Assembly (NCBI GenBank): GCA_949316235.1 | Contig: OX438741.1 | Span: forward strand, 20,027,124 to 20,091,123 | DNA: 64,000 nt | Reading direction: 5' to 3' | From: Oegoconia quadripuncta | Lineage: Eukaryota; Arthropoda; Insecta; Lepidoptera; Autostichidae | Shown here: positions 55,985 to 64,000 of the stretch, piece after piece | Position numbering within the stretch: the first letter of the stretch is position 1 | How the letters are laid out: the number at the start of each line of letters is the position of its first letter | Notes under the pieces: generated by a model | What the model saw: the letters and a program-made list of their open reading frames with translations, nothing else | Database searches by the model: none | What the model was told of the DNA's origin: nothing | Position numbers and translations under genes: made by a program

Positions 55985-56135
55985 ACCTGCATGCCTGAGA
56001 AATATAAATTCTAAGGCATGTGAAGTTCCCAATCCACATTGGGTAGTGGTGGATTACGGCCCATACTCCATCATTATACCGGGGAAGGCCTATATCCCTG
56101 CAGTGGGATGTTTACGGGCTGATGATGATGAATGC
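55985..56135 (+). repeat. LINE 3' tail ending in (GATGAT)n
   Basis: CAATCCACATTGGGTAGTGG, CCTATATCCCTGCAGTGGGA, TGTTTACGGGCTGATGATGA. The same tail is inverted at 16153-16215. Confidence 0.65.
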
Positions 56136-56212
56136 TTGAAACAACATCCATGGTTCATCTTTCGAAATAATACAGACATGCACACGTGAGGGGGGTGAGC
56201 CCATCGCCGTTA

Positions 56213-56614
56213 CACTTTTTTTTAATGCACGACGGGTTCGTACTTGACCTCAATCACACCTGATGTTAAGTGAAGATGAAGTCGAAGGTGGAAGCGTACT
56301 AACCCGGAAACCCCAACACATTTTGGGGGACTGGCTATCTTATCTCTGACAACCGGAACACAACAATGCTCTTAACATTGCTACTTGGCGGCAGGTTTAG
56401 ATAAGATGGTGGTAGCTAGCCAGGCGGATATTTAAAATGGTCTACCACCAACCAAACCGAGTACTTAAACATGTACCCCGCTGGGGATCGAACCCGCGAC
56501 CTCCGAAACGTAAACCCAGTGTTGTTTACATTGAGCCACGGAGGCGGTTAAATTGAGCCACGGAGGCGGTTAAATTGAGCCACGGAGGCGGTTAAATTGA
56601 GCCACGGATGCGGT
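56213..56614 (-). repeat. SINE group C with a fourfold repeated 5' edge
   Basis: Full-length minus-strand copy (56213-56550). Its first 22 bases (plus-strand reading ATTGAGCCACGGAGGCGGTT then AA) occur four times in a row at 56529-56614; the last unit has two changes. Confidence 0.9.
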
Positions 56615-57065
56615 GAAAATGGCGGCGGTTTTTGGTGAAAAAGTCCCTTAGTCGCCTTTTACGACACCCACGGGAAGAGATGGGTTGCTTCTATTCTTTT
56701 CCGTGCTGAAATCATACGGCTGCAACACCTATAAGTGGGGATTAAATAAAGATTATTGGTATTGTTATTATTTCGTTTTTTAACTAAATATATTTAGAGA
56801 GGGATTTTTTATATGTCAGCCTCATCGTGGCTCTCTTACATTAGGTTACCTAATAAATATACATACCACATGACTATAGTTAGGTAGTTCTATTACAAAA
56901 GCAAATTTTAACCAATTCATGCAGCTTCTTGGCCACTCCAGAATCTGGAGTAGACACGAGGCTGTTTACTGTACCTACATTATTTTTTCTTAAACCGAGT
57001 TGTCGCCTCAATGCCTCATTTCGCCCGCATTCCATTGTAATATGTAAGACATCTTCGACGACTCC
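56615..57065. other. No assignable feature
   Basis: Unique-looking sequence without ORFs of note. Confidence 0.35.
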
Positions 57066-57275
57066 ACATTAATAAATAAATGATAATAAATAAATGATAA
57101 TAAATAAATGATAACAAATAAATGATAATAAATAAATGATAATAAATAAATGATAATAAATAAATGATGATAAATAAATGTCTTTGCACAAACACACAGC
57201 GCCATCTAGGTCCACAGTAAGCATCTAGGCTTGTGTTATGACTACCAGATGGTTGATAAACTACACAAACACATA
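57066..57275 (-). repeat. SINE group A, 5'-truncated, expanded tail
   Basis: The 3' half (ATCAACCATCTGGTAGTCAT ... GATGGCGCTGTGTGTTTGTG) is followed on the minus strand by about eight units of a 14-base repeat (plus strand ATAATAAATAAATG, 57068-57180). The minus-strand ORF at 57008-57205 is just this array. Confidence 0.85.
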
Positions 57276-57291
57276 TGTCCTATTAAGTAAA

Positions 57292-57402
57292 AAAAGAATA
57301 TTCCGAATCGGTTTATAAATGACTGAGTTCTGAGGTAAGAAATGTTGAAAAAAAATACAACCGAATTGATAACCTCCTCCTTTATTGAAGTCGGTTAAAA
57401 AG
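57292..57402 (+). repeat. Dispersed 'TTGAAGTCGGTTAAAA' repeat
   Basis: ATTCCGAATCGGTTTATAAA, TGACTGAGTTC, ACAACCGAATTGATAACCTC, GAAGTCGGTTAAAA. Second copy of 47309-47422. Confidence 0.7.
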
Positions 57403-58024
57403 TCTAGTAATATATGCTTTAAAGGCTAAAAATTATTACAGAATCATAAACTGAACGCGAATACATGTCAATATTGATAACAGAATCGAGTCTTGATTTG
57501 ATATTTGATAAAAATTTTATTTGCACATTTTTGACATTTTAGCCTTAATTAAATGCTTTAATTAAAAAGATGGCGTCAATGAAAGTTTTATAATTAGGAT
57601 ACGATGCTACGGCTCGTAAAACAATAATGTTTCAAGGTTTAAAAATGTAATTTGAGTTTGGAATATATATTTTTTAAGATCTTATTTTTTACGCAGGAGT
57701 CTTGCGCATATTAAAATTTTCGCTCCTCCTTTATATTATTATTAAATACCTACAAAGGGGCCATTAACTTTGTTTTCCAAATTTCTTGAATAAACCACGA
57801 AAAACTTAATTTGTGTCAATAATATTATATTTGGCTCGGTATATACCGACTGCTAAAAGTTGTTATAGCCAAATAGACGAATACTTTAGGAAACGTTAGC
57901 TAGTCCATGTTTTTAAGCGATTTTAAAAAAAAAAAGGTTCTCAAATCGGCCGTTTAAATGATTTTTAACAGCTGACTTTAGCCGATTTCGATATATTTCT
58001 ATCATATAGTTAGACGACGACGCC
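57403..58024. other. No assignable feature
   Basis: AT-rich; no ORF or repeat recognised. Confidence 0.35.
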
Positions 58025-58305
58025 GACGACCTTTTTGGTGTAGTGGTTAGAAACTATGCTACTATACCAAATGGTCGCAGGTTCGAATCCCGCTAGGGGA
58101 ATTATGTTCGTATGATGAACACAGACATGTGTTCCCGAGTTAAGGATGTTTTTCATTTATACATGTATTTATTTACAAAAAAAAATGTATTTGTTTAGTT
58201 TATCAACCATCTAGTATCCATAACACAAGCCTACGTGGCCTAAGTGGACCTAGGTGGCGCTGTGTGTTTGTGGAAAGACATTTATTATTTATTTATTTAT
58301 TAGTC
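58025..58305 (+). repeat. SINE group A
   Basis: GACGACCTTTTTGGTGTAGT head, box B GGTTCGAATCCC, body, GGTGGCGCTGTGTGTTTGTG and an ATTTATTTATTT tail. Confidence 0.87.
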
Positions 58306-58621
58306 TTATTTTATAGAGATAATAATAATTATGACAGAACATAGAAAATGACTGATTGCGAGATACGAGTGTTTTAGTAAAATTATTTTTTACTTTGTAG
58401 TGCTGGCTGAATCATGAGATTTCTTGAAGTTTGTTGCTTTTTTTTTTGTTAAAAACATTTTGTAAGTTACTGTGCCGTGATTTTAATAGAATGTCACATA
58501 CCACATATCTATTTACCTATTATTTTATGTACGCCCAATCAACTCTGTCATAATACTCGAAGAGATCCCTCATGGGTTAAGATCGCCGTGTACATTTTTC
58601 CGACCAAAAGTACAAACAAAA

Positions 58622-58725
58622 GACGAGCGGTTGGTGTAGTGAATAGTGATCCTGTCAGCGAAACCAACGGTTGCGGGTTCGAATCCCGCGACGGGTAAAT
58701 GTTTTTGTGATGACTACGAACGACC
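58622..58725 (+). repeat. SINE group B, 3'-truncated
   Basis: GACGAGCGGTTGGTGTAGTG head, CAGCGAAACCAACGGTTGCG, box B GGTTCGAATCCC and the start of the body; it stops at GACTACGAACGACC. Confidence 0.8.
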
Positions 58726-58950
58726 TTGTCAACGATATCCCACACGATGAGATATTAAAATATAAAAAAAAACATCCCTACTTTCGGTGTAGGTGATATT
58801 TTTTCCAGATTTCATTTTATTACTTTATCGGCGTGACTAATAGGTATGTATACCTAGCCATGGCAAATTACAGTTTCTGTACGAAGAGCCTCTGAAATAA
58901 GCCGCGGACTACGGTACCCTAAAAATTATGCCGAACTTATTCCATTCATT

Positions 58951-59030
58951 GACAACCGATTGGTGTAGTGGATAGTGATCCTGTCAGCGAAACCAACGGT
59001 TGCGGGTTCGAGTCCCGTGAGGGGTTGTGG
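58951..59030 (+). repeat. SINE group B, tRNA-like head only
   Basis: GACAACCGATTGGTGTAGTG, CAGCGAAACCAACGGTTGCG, GGTTCGAGTCCCGTGAGGGG, and no body afterwards. Not called a tRNA gene: no plausible cloverleaf closes and it matches the SINE heads. Confidence 0.75.
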
Positions 59031-59067
59031 TATCTGTACATGCTATTCTATAAGTACGTAATATAAC

Positions 59068-59192
59068 CGCTTTCGTGGCTCAATGTAAACAACATTGGGT
59101 TTACGATTCGGAGGTAGCGGGTTCGATCCACAGCGGAGTACATGTTTAAGTACTCGGTTTGGTTGGTGGTACGGTATTTTATATGTCCTAAA
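59068..59192 (+). repeat. SINE group C 5' part
   Basis: CCGCTTTCGTGGCTCAATGT, GGAGGTAGCGGGTTCGATCC, GTACTCGGTTTGGTTGGTGG, then it breaks off. Confidence 0.75.
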
Positions 59193-59506
59193 TTTATTTA
59201 TTCTATTTTATTTGTATTCCAGCACGTGGAATTTATAAGCTATTTTTAGTAACAACGTTCGGAGGTAACCCCAACTGCCGCATAATAAAATTTTGAAATT
59301 AAATGGTGCTCTCGGGAGCGAAGTTCGCCGCTCCAAATTAATTAGTATTTATTTAAAATGGGACCAAACCTGGCAGACATGTCTGTCCACCCAGTCCGCA
59401 TAGATTACCCCACATTCGGCTGGCTCAGAAATGTTTTGTTACTAAAAGTTTTAGTAGCAATGATTAAGCGTAATTTCTCATAGTTAGCGCTGTGTGGTCT
59501 CAACGC

Positions 59507-59768
59507 GTAAAAATAAATAATAAATAAATATCCTTGGACATACACACAGCGCCATCTAGTTCCACAGTAAGCAACTATGGGCTTGTGTTGTGGATACCAG
59601 ATGGTTGATATACTACATAAAGGCATTTATTTTTGTAAATAAATACTTATTATAAATGAAAACATCCATGACTCGGGTACACATGTCCGTATTCACCACA
59701 CAAACATATGCCCCCAGCGGGATTCGAACTCGCAACCATTTGGTATAGTGGTTGGAGTTTCTAACCAG
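59507..59768 (-). repeat. SINE group A, head incomplete
   Basis: Minus strand: box B GAGTTCGAATCCC, body, GATGGCGCTGTGTGTATGTC and ATTTATTTATTATTTATT. The extreme 5' end is rearranged (GGTATAGTGGTTGG appears on the plus strand). Confidence 0.8.
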
Positions 59769-60180
59769 AATTGATAGTTAAAGCATTTATTTGTTTCTCC
59801 AGTCACACACATACATTTAATTTTAAGGCACAATAACAATTGTAGATCGATACAATTATGGCAACTTATTACAGGGTTATTGTTAATGTAGAAATTGAAA
59901 CAACCTGTCTCTGCCCGTGGTTTCGTGAAAGGCGACTGTTAAGGAGCATAATAGTTCGAGGTTATATTCTGTAATTTTTATTTGATTTTGTTGTTATTGA
60001 TTGATTTTGTTGATAATTGTATAGAAGCAATGTCGAACCGACCGCAATAAACACGTATTGTCCGTCAGAGGCGCTCTTTTAATTAAAAGAAAATATAAGT
60101 CTGTACCTGATTTTATTCGCCGCGAGATCTGATTGGATAAAAATAATTAATTCCAGTAATTCTATTGGACATCCGATCAG
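59769..60180. other. No assignable feature
   Basis: Unassigned; contains CAATAAACACGTATTG near 60047, which could be a polyadenylation signal. Confidence 0.3.
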
Positions 60181-60640
60181 GATCCGGTTTCTGTGTTATA
60201 AAAGGATGGTACCCACTGAGAGCAATCGCTTGGGTAGAGCGCTATCTTGGGTAGAGCGCTATCGCGCTCGCCCCACCCCCCGGTTAAGCTGAAAAAGTCC
60301 TTAGGACTGTTAGCGAGTTGCAGACTGCAAAAAAAAATAGAGAGAGATCGAAGTAGCGAGCACATCTTCGAACATTGCGGTCGGTTCCAAGTGAAAGTGA
60401 AAAATTGTGAATTAGTGTAATAAGAAGAATTGTGAATTATAAAAAGCTTTCAACGCTATCAAGTAGTTTTCTTTGACATCTTCTGGTCTGCAGAGTGTGT
60501 GTGATCTTCCCTCTCGTGGCGTCGTCTATTTCGAAGCGCCTGACTTACTAGTGCGACCTCAGAGTGGCGCTCTAACTTCACCAACAGGGACTACGGGATT
60601 TTCAACCAAAAAACATCTATGGCTTTGCTCGTTTTAATAG
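60181..60640 (+). promoter_or_regulatory. Possible TATA-box promoter / LTR-like region
   Basis: TTATAAAAGGATGG at 60195-60208 is a good TATA context. About 35 bp later a 17-base direct repeat (CTTGGGTAGAGCGCTAT) occurs twice (60229 and 60247). The following 350 bases are GC-richer than average and free of recognised repeats. No ORF follows, so it may be a solo LTR or a promoter of a gene whose coding exons are not visible here. Confidence 0.3.
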
Positions 60641-60704
60641 CGATGACATACGTGATAATGTCAAATGGGCTGGGCTGGGCTGAAATAGTGCCCAAAGGAA
60701 TAAA

Positions 60705-60850
60705 ATGTGCCACTGTAGTTTAAGAGTTATTCAATATTTTAAGTGAGCATTCTGGCGTCACGTGTTGTTGTAATCCTCATTCTCATCCGCAGAGACTAGT
60801 TTACCTGTAATTATAATTTATATCCCAAAACAACTGTGAATTGTTGACGA
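60705..60850 (+). repeat. Copy of the 'TTCTGGCGTCAC' element end
   Basis: AATGTGCCACTGTAGTTTAA, GAGCATTCTGGCGTCACGTG, AATCCTCATTCTCATCCGCA, TATATCCCAAAACAACTGTG; homologous to both ends of 19885-20705. Confidence 0.65.
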
Positions 60851-60879
60851 ATATCACAATAAGGGCTGGACGCACAAAT

Positions 60880-61165
60880 TAGAAATTCATCTTCGTACTA
60901 CTAGGCGTGGGGAGGGATTCCACCGTATGTAGTTAACATACCGAACATTCACACTAAGCGGTTCGACTCTTCAGTCATAATTCGAACAGCCAAGGCATGG
61001 AACTCCCTTCCGGAGTCAGTCTTTCCTGAATCCTACAACCATGGGATCTTCAAGAGCAGGGTGAATAGGCATCTACTGAGATCGCGTGCTTCATCTTCGG
61101 TCACATCGTCACTTCCCATTAGGTGAGTTGTAGTCAAACGCGTATCCAGTTAACCATAAAAAATA
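60880..61165 (+). pseudogene. Jockey/CR1-like LINE C-terminus and 3' end
   Basis: After a frameshift, the frame TKRFDSSVIIRTAKAWNSLP, ESVFPESYNHGIFKSRVNRH, LLRSRASSSVTSSLPIR is open to a stop. It then continues into the GTAGTCAAACGCGTATCCAG 3' sequence and an A-rich end. Confidence 0.7.
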
Positions 61166-61333
61166 AAACAAAAAAATTCGTGCCCATTTACAGTAAATGA
61201 CACTCTAATTATTTGTGCAGTTCAAATCAATAAATTCGATACTTTCTGCTGGCGTAACGTACACAAAATACTTACAAAGTATTAGATTAGATATTTAGGT
61301 ATAAACCAATTCGTTGTATAATATAAAAGACAA

Positions 61334-61765
61334 TATACAATGTGTCCCGGAGAGAAGTGACCAGCGGGCGTAGTTTGAAAATTTATACAAAATTATCGAT
61401 AAATCATTTAAATTTAGAGACCTAACTGCTTTTGTTTTTTAAAAATTGTTAATCCTTTTTTTTTAATAGACATGTCTGACCTTCTGCACTATTTTAGTCA
61501 TAATTTCTTTGTTTTTACGTCTTTCCCAATTCTTTTTTTTTTAATTCAGTGCTGTTATTATTATTAATCAAATTAGGTTATGAAAATTATCCCAAAACAA
61601 ATAAATAATTTATTAAAAAAGAAATAAACTTAAAATTCGACCAACAAAACTGTAGTTCTTTAAGTTTAAAAATAAAAAAACGAAAAATGTCCCTATAACA
61701 TCATGTTTTTTTTTAATTATTATGATACTACATGATATTCTCTAAAATATCCTCGAACAATGTTT
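61334..61765 (+). repeat. Left terminal inverted repeat, 432 bp
   Basis: Inverse of 63343-63774; similarity stops at GAACAATGTTT. Unusually long for a mariner-type TIR (typically about 30 bp). Confidence 0.88.
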
Positions 61766-61999
61766 TTAGTTATTTCAAATAAATGTGAACGTACGAGACA
61801 TTGAAATTGACCTTTTATGCTCCAGTAACTAGATAGAGATAAGTTTAAAAAAAAGAAAGTAATGTTTTAAGCAGTTTATTTGCACATTTAAGTGTTTTGT
61901 TATTACAATGAATCATTTTGATTTTAACATGATAGTTTAATAATAAATAAAAGATACTTAATTTGTTAAAATGGTTGTTTATTAAGAAAAATCAGGTAA

Positions 62000-63082
62000 T
62001 TAATTAATTATGTTTTCAAAATGACCGCCGTCAGCGGTTATGCAGGCCAGGGCCCTAAATGACATCCTTAGTGTAGTTCGCCTTATTTCTGCATGATTCT
62101 GCGCTATTTCTGCGGCAGCAGCATCGATTCTCTGTTTCAGCTGGTCTCTTGAAATTATTGGCACAGCATAAACTTTTTGCTTCATGTAGCCCCAGAAATA
62201 ATAATCAAGGGGCGTCAAGTCTGGTGACCTCGGGGGCCATGCTACTGGACCGCCTCTGCCAATCCATCTTGGATAATTTTCATTGATGAATTCACGTACC
62301 GATTGTGCATAATGTGCCGGGGCTCCATCTAATTGAAAGTACATGTGACGTCTCGTCAGCAAAGGGACGTCCTCTAATAATTGTGGGAGATCATTGCGTA
62401 AAAAATTCAGCATGACCTCTTGCGTAAGTCTTCTTGGCAATTCAAATGGGTCAATAATTAAATCATCAATAATTCCAGCCCACATGTTTACAGAAAACTC
62501 GTATTGAAACGAGGTCTCCCTCACTGCATATGGATTTTCAGCGGCCCATATGTGCAAATTTCGGTGGTTGGTTATTCCGGCCCTGGTGAAAGTAGCCTCG
62601 TCGGTCCATAAAACGCGCTTTATAAAGTCAGGATTAAGCCTGTGTTGACGTAATATCCATGTACAAAATACCAACCTCGGTATACTGTCACCATCTCTTA
62701 AGTTTTGAGCGCGTCGATAATGGTAGGGGTGAAGTCCCTCTTTCTTCAATACGCGCCAGACGCGCATTCTTGTTATCCCCAGCCTGATAGCAATTCTGCG
62801 AATGCTTATCGTTGGATCAGCTGTTACTAAACGTAACACCTGCTCGTCGATGTCCATACGAACAGCAGGAGCAGGTTGTACGGGTTCATTTCGTCTGCGA
62901 CGTAAACCCATTTCACTCATTTGGCGATGTACTGCGATAAACGAGCGATATCCAAGTACGACCCGATTGGGATATCGTCTTCTGTACTCCGCAACGGCAG
63001 CTCGTGCGTTCCCGTCACAAAAACCATACACAAAATGCATATCAGCCACATGAGAAGGTTGTAAATTTGCAAGTCTAGACAT
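62000..63082 (-). CDS. Transposase, Tc1/mariner superfamily (DD40D), 360 aa
   Basis: Catalyses cut-and-paste transposition in the nucleus by binding the TIRs and cleaving DNA with a DDE/D active site. Residues 10-60 (HVADMHFVYGFCDGNARAAV ... FIAVHRQMSEMG) form a first helix-turn-helix-like domain of the kind seen at the N-terminus of many insect transposases. Residues 80-115 (DPTISIRRIAIRLGITRMRV) form a second HTH. The catalytic core has WTDEATF (D161), FQLDGAPAHYA (D252) and WPPRSPDLTPLDYYFWG (D293). Forty residues lie between the second and third Asp, against 34 in classical mariner. ITNHRNLHIWAAENPYA is also typical of this insect subfamily. No stop or frameshift; length is normal. The start is the only Met giving the full N-terminal domain. 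The 5' and 3' untranslated gaps to the TIRs are about 260 and 230 bp. Confidence 0.88.
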   Translation of the reverse strand: MSRLANLQPSHVADMHFVYGFCDGNARAAVAEYRRRYPNRVVLGYRSFIAVHRQMSEMGLRRRRNEPVQPAPAVRMDIDEQVLRLVTADPTISIRRIAIRLGITRMRVWRVLKKEGLHPYHYRRAQNLRDGDSIPRLVFCTWILRQHRLNPDFIKRVLWTDEATFTRAGITNHRNLHIWAAENPYAVRETSFQYEFSVNMWAGIIDDLIIDPFELPRRLTQEVMLNFLRNDLPQLLEDVPLLTRRHMYFQLDGAPAHYAQSVREFINENYPRWIGRGGPVAWPPRSPDLTPLDYYFWGYMKQKVYAVPIISRDQLKQRIDAAAAEIAQNHAEIRRTTLRMSFRALACITADGGHFENIIN

Positions 63083-63342
63083 TTTAAAACAAAGTCACAA
63101 ATTTAAACAGTAGTCCTCGAAACTCGGAAGCGCACCAATTGAATTCAAAGACGTAGAGTCACGGACACAAGGAACGATCGACTAACTAATAATAAGCAAA
63201 TTGGAGCCGGTCTGAGAAAGGTGGCGGGGGGCGGGAGGACAGGAGCTATACGATAACAGCTAGTAATTTTTTACCTGCTCTATCCTTATTTGAAGGTCAC
63301 AATTCAACACATTGTACTTTGGCACACGTTTGAAATTGATAG

Positions 63343-63774
63343 AAACATTGTTCTAGGATATTTTAGAGAATATCATGTAGTATCATAATAATTAAAAAAA
63401 AACATGATGTTATAGGGACATTTTTCGTTTTTTTAATTTTAAACTTAAAAAAATACAGTTTTGTTGGTCGAATTTTAAGTTTATTTCTTTTTTAATAAAT
63501 TATTTATTTGTTTTGGGATAATTTTCATAACCTAATTTGATTAATAATAATAACAGCACTGAATTAAAAAAAAAAGAATTGGGAAACACGTAAAAACAAA
63601 GAAATTATGACTAAAATAGTGCAGGAGGTCATACATGTCTATTAAAAAAAAAGGATTAACAATTTTTAAAAAACAAAAGCAGTTAGGTCTCTAAATTTAA
63701 ATGATTTATCGATAATTTTGTATAAATTTTCAAACTACGCCCGCTGGTCACTTCTCTCCGGGACACATTGTATA
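63343..63774 (-). repeat. Right terminal inverted repeat, 432 bp
   Basis: Inverse of 61334-61765. Differences are scattered single bases and small A-run length changes. Confidence 0.88.
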
Positions 63775-64000
63775 AACAATTTCCAGACATAACCTGGGGG
63801 CCTACTCTCTAACGAAAATAGCTTTGGACGGTCGGAACTTCGGAATTTTTCTTCTGCTAAGAATGCTTCTGCTATGCATAACTTCAGAAGTTCCTTGCAT
63901 CTTATACTGACTTGTGATGTCCAACTATATATATACAACAAAAGTAAAGTAATGACGATTGGTTTATAATTGACACAGCAAATTGCAAAAGACAAAGTCC
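63775..64000. other. Flanking DNA, nothing assigned
   Basis: The minus-strand ORF at 63735-63995 overlaps the TIR edge and has no recognisable motif. Confidence 0.35.

Larger units (their letters stand above)
61334..63774. mobile_element. Complete Tc1/mariner-superfamily transposon
   Basis: The 2,441-bp unit is bounded by TATACAATGTGTCCCGGAGA on the left and its exact complement on the right. The arms (61334-61765 and 63343-63774) match over 432 bp with few differences, including TTAGAGACCTAACTGC, AGGTTATGAAAATTATCCC and ACATGATATTCTCTAAAATA. The TA at each end fits a TA target duplication. One intact transposase ORF fills the centre on the minus strand. Intact ORF plus near-identical arms suggest recent activity. 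Confidence 0.88.

Noticed and set aside
57008..57205. 65-codon ORF rich in Tyr/Leu/Ile repeats
   Set aside because: Translation of the 14-base minisatellite in a SINE tail.
58951..59030. tRNA-like sequence with good A and B boxes
   Set aside because: It matches the heads of SINE group B copies at 19190, 34370 and 58622 and does not close a clean cloverleaf, so it is a SINE head.
62802..63053. 83-codon plus-strand ORF
   Set aside because: Antisense shadow of the transposase coding sequence.
1..64000. CRISPR arrays, prokaryotic operons, rRNA genes
   Set aside because: No regularly spaced identical repeats with unique spacers, no operon-like coding density and no rRNA-like sequence. The window is eukaryotic throughout.

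Overview
This window looks like AT-rich, repeat-dense nuclear DNA from a lepidopteran insect. The grounds are dozens of dispersed tRNA-derived SINEs with bodies of a type common in butterfly and moth genomes, decayed RTE-, Jockey/CR1- and R2-like LINE 3' ends, the 'CCCGCGGCTTCGCC' repeat class, and a multi-exon insect odorant-receptor gene. No rRNA, true tRNA gene, CRISPR array or prokaryotic-type operon was seen. Family names come from recognition of protein motifs; no search was run.

Only two loci look like intact protein-coding genes. (1) On the minus strand, 41617 to 36808, five exons joined by phase-compatible GT..AG introns encode a complete 417-residue seven-transmembrane odorant receptor of the insect OR (7tm_6) type. 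Intron 1 contains LINE tails, and a SINE lies about 170 bp upstream of the start codon. The open frame of exon 1 runs past its donor site into the LINE, giving a misleading 437-aa chimeric ORF. (2) At 61334-63774 there is a complete, probably young Tc1/mariner-superfamily transposon. It has 432-bp terminal inverted repeats (TIRs) and an uninterrupted 360-aa transposase (minus strand) whose catalytic D161/D252/D293 are spaced DD40D.

The other coding traces are mobile-element remains. 1120-2005 is a deletion derivative of a related mariner-like element with 272-bp TIRs and only the transposase C-terminus left. 5543-7661 is a TIR-bounded element carrying three exons of a frameshifted gene: a 'VDTDVLVLA' domain, an 'HAFTGCDTVSAFHGRGKK' block and a C-terminal Cys-rich CXC-like domain. 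Its non-coding half consists of two diverged tandem blocks and a long hairpin. This is the least conventional element in the window. Short palindromic MITE-like units lie at 4492-5034, 18347-18589, 19885-20705 (with 20057-20210 nested inside) and 27974-28418 (with 28199-28377 nested inside).

Three SINE groups recur on both strands. Group A (about 280 bp, tail ATTTATTTATTT) has ten copies. Group B shares part of A's body but has a different head and tail. Group C (about 320 bp, tail ATAAAAAAAA) has about seventeen whole or partial copies. LINE 3' fragments cluster between them. 9807-10090 is a degenerate tandem array with a 14-16 bp period anchored on CGA. Long stretches between these features hold nothing I can assign.
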